A DNA stretch of 64,000 nucleotides, taken from NCBI RefSeq assembly GCF_027744825.2, contig NW_026527078.1, forward strand, positions 186,001 to 250,000, in the 5' to 3' direction. The position numbers were made by a program, and so were the translations under genes. Position 1 is the first letter of the stretch. Every line of letters begins with the position of its first letter. The notes under the pieces are model-generated. The model saw only the letters and a program-made list of their open reading frames with translations. It made no database searches and was not told the origin of the DNA. The DNA comes from Synchiropus splendidus. Its lineage: Eukaryota; Chordata; Actinopteri; Syngnathiformes; Callionymidae. Shown here in pieces: positions 59,592 through 64,000 of this stretch.

Positions 59592-61471
59592 TTTCTAGTA
59601 GTTGCACATCAAATCTAAGCTGTCTGAAGTGTTTTTCCAAAGTTATCAACACTTTTATGTTTGGCGTTCCGAAACCCACCTTATCTCAGGCTGAATAGCG
59701 TTTTTGTGCATTGTGCCATAACTTTTCAGGGAAGCTTCAGAACATGAAATTTTAACCTCCCACTATAGCAGAAAGGGTCTTTCTAGTAGTTGCACATCAA
59801 ATCTAAACTGTCTGAAGTGTTTTTCCAAAGTTATCAACACTTTTATGTTTGGCGTTCCGAAACCCACCTTATCTCAGGCTGAAAAGCGTTTTTACGCATT
59901 CTGCCATAACTTTTCAGGGAAGCTTCAGAACATGAAATTTTAACCTCCCACTATAGCAGAAAGGGTCTTTCTAGTAGTTGCACATCAAATCTAAGCTGTC
60001 TGAAGTGTTTTTCGAAAGTTATCAACACTTTTATGTTTGGCGTTCCGAAACCCACCTTATCTCAGGCTGAAAAGCGTTTTTGTGCATTGTGCCATAACTT
60101 TTCAGGGAAGCTTCAGAACATGAAATTTTAACCTCCCACTATAGCAGAAAGGGTCTTTCTAGTAGTTGCACATCAAATCTAAACTGTCTCAAGTGTTTTT
60201 CCAAAGTTATCAACACTTTTATGTTTGGCGTTCCGAAACCCACCTTATCTCAGGCTGAAAAGCGTTTTTACGCATTGTGCCATAACTTTTCAGGGAAGCT
60301 TCAGAACATGAAATTTTAACCTCCCACTATAGCAGAAAGGGTCTTTCTAGTAGGTGCACATCAAATCTAAGCTCTCTGAAGTGTTTTTCGAAAGTTATCA
60401 ACACTTTTATGTTTGGCGTTCCGAAACCCACCTTATCTCAGGCTGAAAAGCGTTTTTGTGCATTGTGCCATAACTTTTCAGGGAAGCTTCAGAACATGAA
60501 ATTTTAACCTCCCACTATAGCAGAAAGGGTCTTTCTAGTAGTTGCACATCAAATCTAAACTGTCTGAAGTGTTTTTCCAAAGTTATTAACATTTTTATGT
60601 TTGGCGTTCCGAAACCCACCTTATCTCAGGCTGAAAAGCGTTTTTGTGCATTGTGCCATAACTTTTCAGGGAAGCTTCAGAACATGAAATTTTAACCTCC
60701 CACTATAGCAGAAAGGGTCTTTCTAGTAGTTGCACATCAAATCTAAACTGTCTGAAGTGTTTTTCCAAAGTTATCAACACTTTTATGTTTGGCGTTCCGA
60801 AACCCACCTTATCTCAGGCTGAAAAGCGTTTTTGTGCATTGTGCCATAACTTTTCAGGGAAGCTTCAGAACATGAAATTTTAACCTCCCACTAAAGCAGA
60901 AAGGGTCTTTCTAGTAGTTGCACATCAAATCTAAGCTGTCTGAAGTGTTTTTCAAAAGTTATCAACACTTTTATGTTTGGCGTTCCGAAACCCACCTTAT
61001 CTCAGGCTGAAAAGCGTTTTTGTGCATTGTGCCATAACTTTTCAGGAAAGCTTCAGAACATGAAATTTTAACCTCCCACTATAGCAGAAAGGGTCTTTCT
61101 AGTAGTTGCACATCAAATCTAAACTGTCTGAAGTGTTTTTCCAAAGTTATCAACACTTTTATGTTTGGCGTTCCGAAACCCACCTTATCTCAGGCTGAAA
61201 AGCGTTTTTACGCATTGTGCCATAACTTTTCAGGGAAGCTTCAGAACATGAAATTTTAACCTCCCACTATAGCAGAAAGGGTCTTTCTAGTAGATGCACA
61301 TCAAATCTAAGCTCTCTGAAGTGTTTTTCGAAAGTTATCAACACTTTTATGTTTGGCGGTCCGAAACCCACCTTATCTCAGGCTGAAAAGCGTTTTTGTG
61401 CATTGTGCCATAACTTTTCAGGAAAGCTTCAGAACATGAAATTTTAACCTCCCACTATAGCAGAAAGGGTC
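59592..61471 (+). repeat. Ten-monomer repeat of 56772-58651 at 2820 bp
   Basis: Ten monomers match in subtype order at 15 x 188 bp: ctaagctg form, B, gtagt-C hybrid, B(tctcaagtg), C', A(aacattttta), F, D(caggaaagc), B, C'. Differences include gaatagcg (59694), cattctgcc (59898), actaaagcag (60891), gtagatgc (61292) and ggcggtcc (61357). The ctatgctctc of the older copies is ctaagctctc here. Confidence 0.9.
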
Positions 61472-64000
61472 TTTCTAGTAGTTGCACATCAAATCTAAAC
61501 TGTCTGAAGTGTTTTTCCAAAGTTATTAACACTTTTATGTTTGGCATTCCGAAACCCACCTTATCTCAGGCTGAAAAGCGTTTTTGTGCATTGTGCCATA
61601 ACTTTTCAGGGAAGCTTCAGAACATGAAATTTTAACCTCCCACTATAGCAGAAAGGGTCTTTCTAGTAGTTGCACATCAAATCTAAACTGTCTGAAGTGT
61701 TTTTCCAAAGTTATTAACACTTTTATGTTTGGCGTTCCGAAACCCACCTTATCTCAGGCTGAAAAGCGTTTTTGTGCATTGTGCCATAACTTCTCAGGGA
61801 AGCTTCAGAACATGAAATTTTAACCTCCCACTATAGCAGAAAGGGTCTTTCTAGTAGTTGCACATCAAACCTAAACTGTCTGAAGTGTTTTTCGAAAGTT
61901 ATCAACACTTTTATGTTTGGCGTTCCGAAACCCACCTTATCTCAGGCTGAAAAGCGTTTTTACGCATTGTGCCATAACTTTTCAGGGAAGCTTCAGAACA
62001 TGAAATTTTAACCTCCCACTATAGCAGAAAGGGTCTTTCTAGTAGGTGCACATCAAATCTAAGCTGTCTGAAGTGTTTTTCGAAAGTTATCAACACTTTT
62101 ATGTTTGGCGTTCCGAAACCCACCTTATCTCAGGCTGAAAAGCGTTTTTGTGCATTGTGCCATAACTTTTCAGGGAAGCTTCAGAACATGAAATTTTAAC
62201 CTCCCACTATAGCAGAAAGGGTCTTTCTAGTAGTTGCACATCAAATCTAAGCTGTCTGAAGTGTTTTTCAAAAGTTATCAACACTTTTATGTTTGGCGTT
62301 TCGAAACCCACCTTATCTCAGGCTGAAAAGCGTTTTTGTGCATTGTGCCATAACTTTTCAGGGAAGCTTCAGAACATGAAATTTTAACCTCCCACTATAG
62401 CAGACAGGGTCTTTCTAGTAGTTGCACATCAAATCTAAGCTGTCTGAAGTGTTTTTCAAAAGTTATCAACACTTTTATGTTTGGCGTTCCGAAACCCACC
62501 TTATCTCAGGCTGAAAAGCGTTTTTGTGCATTGTGCAATAACTTTTCAGGAAAGCTTCAGAACATGAAATTTTAACCTCGCACTATAGCAGAAAGGGTCT
62601 TTCTAGTAGTTGCACATCAAATCTAAACTGTCTGAAGTGTTTTTCCAAAGTTATTAACACTTTTATGTTTGGCGTTCCGAAACCCACCTTATCTCAGGCT
62701 GAAAAGAGTTTTTGTGCATTGTGCCATAACTTTTCAGGGAAGCTTCAGAACATGAAATTTTAACCTCCCACTATAGCAGAAAGGGTCTTTCTAGTAGTTG
62801 CACATCAAATCTAAACTGTCTGAAGTGTTTTTCCAAAGTTATCAACACTTTTATGTTTGGCGTTCCGAAACCCACCTTATCTCAGGCTGAAAAGCGTTTT
62901 TGTGCATTGTGCCATAACTTTTCAGGGAAGCTTCAGAACATGAACTTTTAACCTCCCACTATAGCAGAAAGGGTCTTTCTAGTAGGTGCACATCAAATCT
63001 ATGCTGTCTGAAGTGTTTTTCGAAAGTTATCAACACTTTTATGTTTGGCGTTCCGAAACCCACCTTATCTCAGGCTGAAAAGCGTTTTTGTGCATTGTGC
63101 CATAACTTTTCAGGGAAGCTTCAGAACATGAAATTTTAACCTCCCACTATAGCAGACAGGGTCTTTCTAGTAGTTGCACATCAAATCTAAGCTGTCTGAA
63201 GTGTTTTTCAAAAGTTATCAACACTTTTATGTTTGGCGTTCCGAAACCCACCTTATCTCAGGCTGAAAAGCGTTTTTGTGCATTGTGCCATAACTTTTCA
63301 GGAAAGCTTCAGAACATGAAATTTTAACCTCCCACTATAGCAGAAAGGGTCTTTCTAGTAGTTGCACATCAAATCTAAACTGTCTGAAGTGTTTTTCCAA
63401 AGTTATCAACACTTTTATGTTTGGCGTTCCGAAACCCACCTTATCTCAGGCTGAAAAGCGTTTTTACGCATTGTGCCATAACTTTTCAGGGAAGCTTCAG
63501 AACATGAAATTTTAACCTCCCACTATAGCAGAAAGGGTCTTTCTAGTAGGTGCACATCAAATCTAAGCTGTCTGAAGTGTTTTTCGAAAGTTATCAACAC
63601 TTTTATGTTTGGCGTTCCGAAACCCACCTTATCTCAGGCTGAAAAGCGTTTTTGTGCATTGTGCCATAACTTTTCAGGGAAGCTTCAGAACATGAAATTT
63701 TAACCTCCCACTATAGCAGAAAGGGTCTTTCTAGTAGTTGCACATCAAATCTAAACTGTCTGAAGTGTTTTTCCAAAGTTATTAACACTTTTATGTTTGG
63801 CGTTCCGAAACCCACCTTATCTCAGGCTGAAAAGCGTTTTTGTGCATTGTGCCATAACTTTTCAGGGAAGCTTCAGAACATGAAATTTTAACCTCCCACT
63901 ATAGCAGAAAGGGTCTTTCTAGTAGGTGCACATCAAATCTAAGCTCTCTGAAGTGTTTTTCGAAAGTTATCAACACTTTTATGTTTGGCGTTCCGAAACC
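61472..64000 (+). repeat. Loosely ordered right end of the array
   Basis: The order is A(ggcattcc), A(ttctcaggg), a cgaaag/tacgc monomer, C, D(gtttcgaaac), D(gtgcaataac, cctcgcac), A(gaaaagagttt), F(atgaacttttaac), C(ctatgctg), D, B, C, A and a partial C'. The mark agcagacaggg occurs near 62399 and 63151, 752 bp apart (4 x 188), each time before a D monomer. I see no other tandem unit here. The array continues past 64000. Confidence 0.82.

Larger units (their letters stand above)
1..64000. repeat. 188-bp satellite DNA array filling the window
   Basis: Every line shows the same 188-bp monomer head to tail in one orientation. With the start set at tttctagtag, starts fall at 1, 189, 377, 565, 753 and so on, up to 63916, giving 340 full monomers and one 85-bp partial copy. 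Length changes are limited to one 14-bp deletion and nine single-base insertions, and the count closes exactly. One monomer has about 72 G+C in 188 bases (38%). The period of 188 is not a multiple of three, so no reading frame continues through successive units. Neither edge shows unique DNA. Such arrays are typical of eukaryotic centromeric or pericentromeric heterochromatin. The family and species are not recognised. Confidence 0.99.

Noticed and set aside
62224..63163. 4-monomer HOR marked by agcagacaggg at 752-bp spacing
   Set aside because: Only the mark and the following D monomer match. The monomers around them differ in subtype (D against C, A against B). At most a short conversion tract, not a tandem unit.
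1..64000. CRISPR array
   Set aside because: The repeats are 188 bp and directly adjacent, with no unique spacers and no cas genes. This is tandem satellite DNA.
1..64000. Transposable element, tRNA, rRNA or unique insertion within the array
   Set aside because: Monomer starts can be followed from 1 to 63916 with total length accounted for to the base, so there is no room for an insertion. No terminal repeats or RNA gene motifs were seen.
1..64000. Assignment to a named satellite or species
   Set aside because: I do not recognise the monomer with confidence. Several vertebrate groups have HindIII satellites of 170-190 bp, but length and one restriction site are not enough to name one.

Overview
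The whole 64,000-base window is one head-to-tail satellite DNA array. I see no gene, RNA gene, transposon, CRISPR array or unique flanking sequence, and the array runs off both ends. The monomer is 188 bp, about 38% G+C by my count on one copy, and carries one HindIII hexamer in almost every copy. Setting the monomer start at tttctagtag, the window holds 340 complete monomers plus an 85-bp partial copy at 63916-64000. Indels are very rare: one monomer lacks 14 bp (753-926) and nine have one extra base. The arithmetic closes exactly (340 x 188 = 63,920 = 63,915 + 14 - 9), so no other net length change is present.

An array of nucleosome-sized monomers with higher-order repeats (HORs) is typical of eukaryotic centromeric or pericentromeric heterochromatin. 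The sequence alone does not name the species, and I do not recognise the satellite family. It is not human alpha, beta or gamma satellite by length or motif.

Monomers fall into a few subtypes, set by linked bases at a few sites: gtagt/gtagg, ctaaactg/ctaagctg/ctaagctctc, ccaaag/cgaaag/caaaag, ttattaac/ttatcaac, and tgtgc/tacgc. I label them A (gtagt, ctaaactg, ccaaag, ttatt, tgtgc), B (as A but ttatc and tacgc), C (gtagg, ctaagctg, cgaaag, ttatc, tgtgc), C' (C with ctctc), D (gtagt, ctaagctg, caaaag), E (gtagt, ctaaactg, cgaaag) and F (as A but ttatc). The order of subtypes plus private mutations reveals HORs.

Layout: 1-10704, two copies of a long unit of about 31 monomers (5.8 kb spacing); 11081-14276, a dispersed relative of a 15-mer; 15405-18037, a third, partial copy of the long unit; 20294-26121, a 15-mer of 2820 bp in two copies; 26122-29505, a 12-mer offset of 2256 bp; 29318-38344, a 16-mer of 3009 bp in three copies; 38345-41540, transition with a mutation-rich patch; 41541-44548, an 8-mer of 1504 bp in two copies; 46430-49437, an unrelated 8-mer of 1504 bp in two copies; 49814-52069, 7-monomer spacing; 52070-54703, a 7-mer of 1317 bp in two copies; 55456-58087, another 7-mer of 1316 bp in two copies; 56772-61471, an overlapping 15-monomer offset; the rest is less ordered. 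Unit size falls from left (31, 15, 12, 16) to right (8, 8, 7, 7, 7). This records several successive rounds of unequal exchange or amplification.

Comparisons were made by eye at diagnostic sites and by coordinate arithmetic, not by full alignment. Percent identities are therefore not given.
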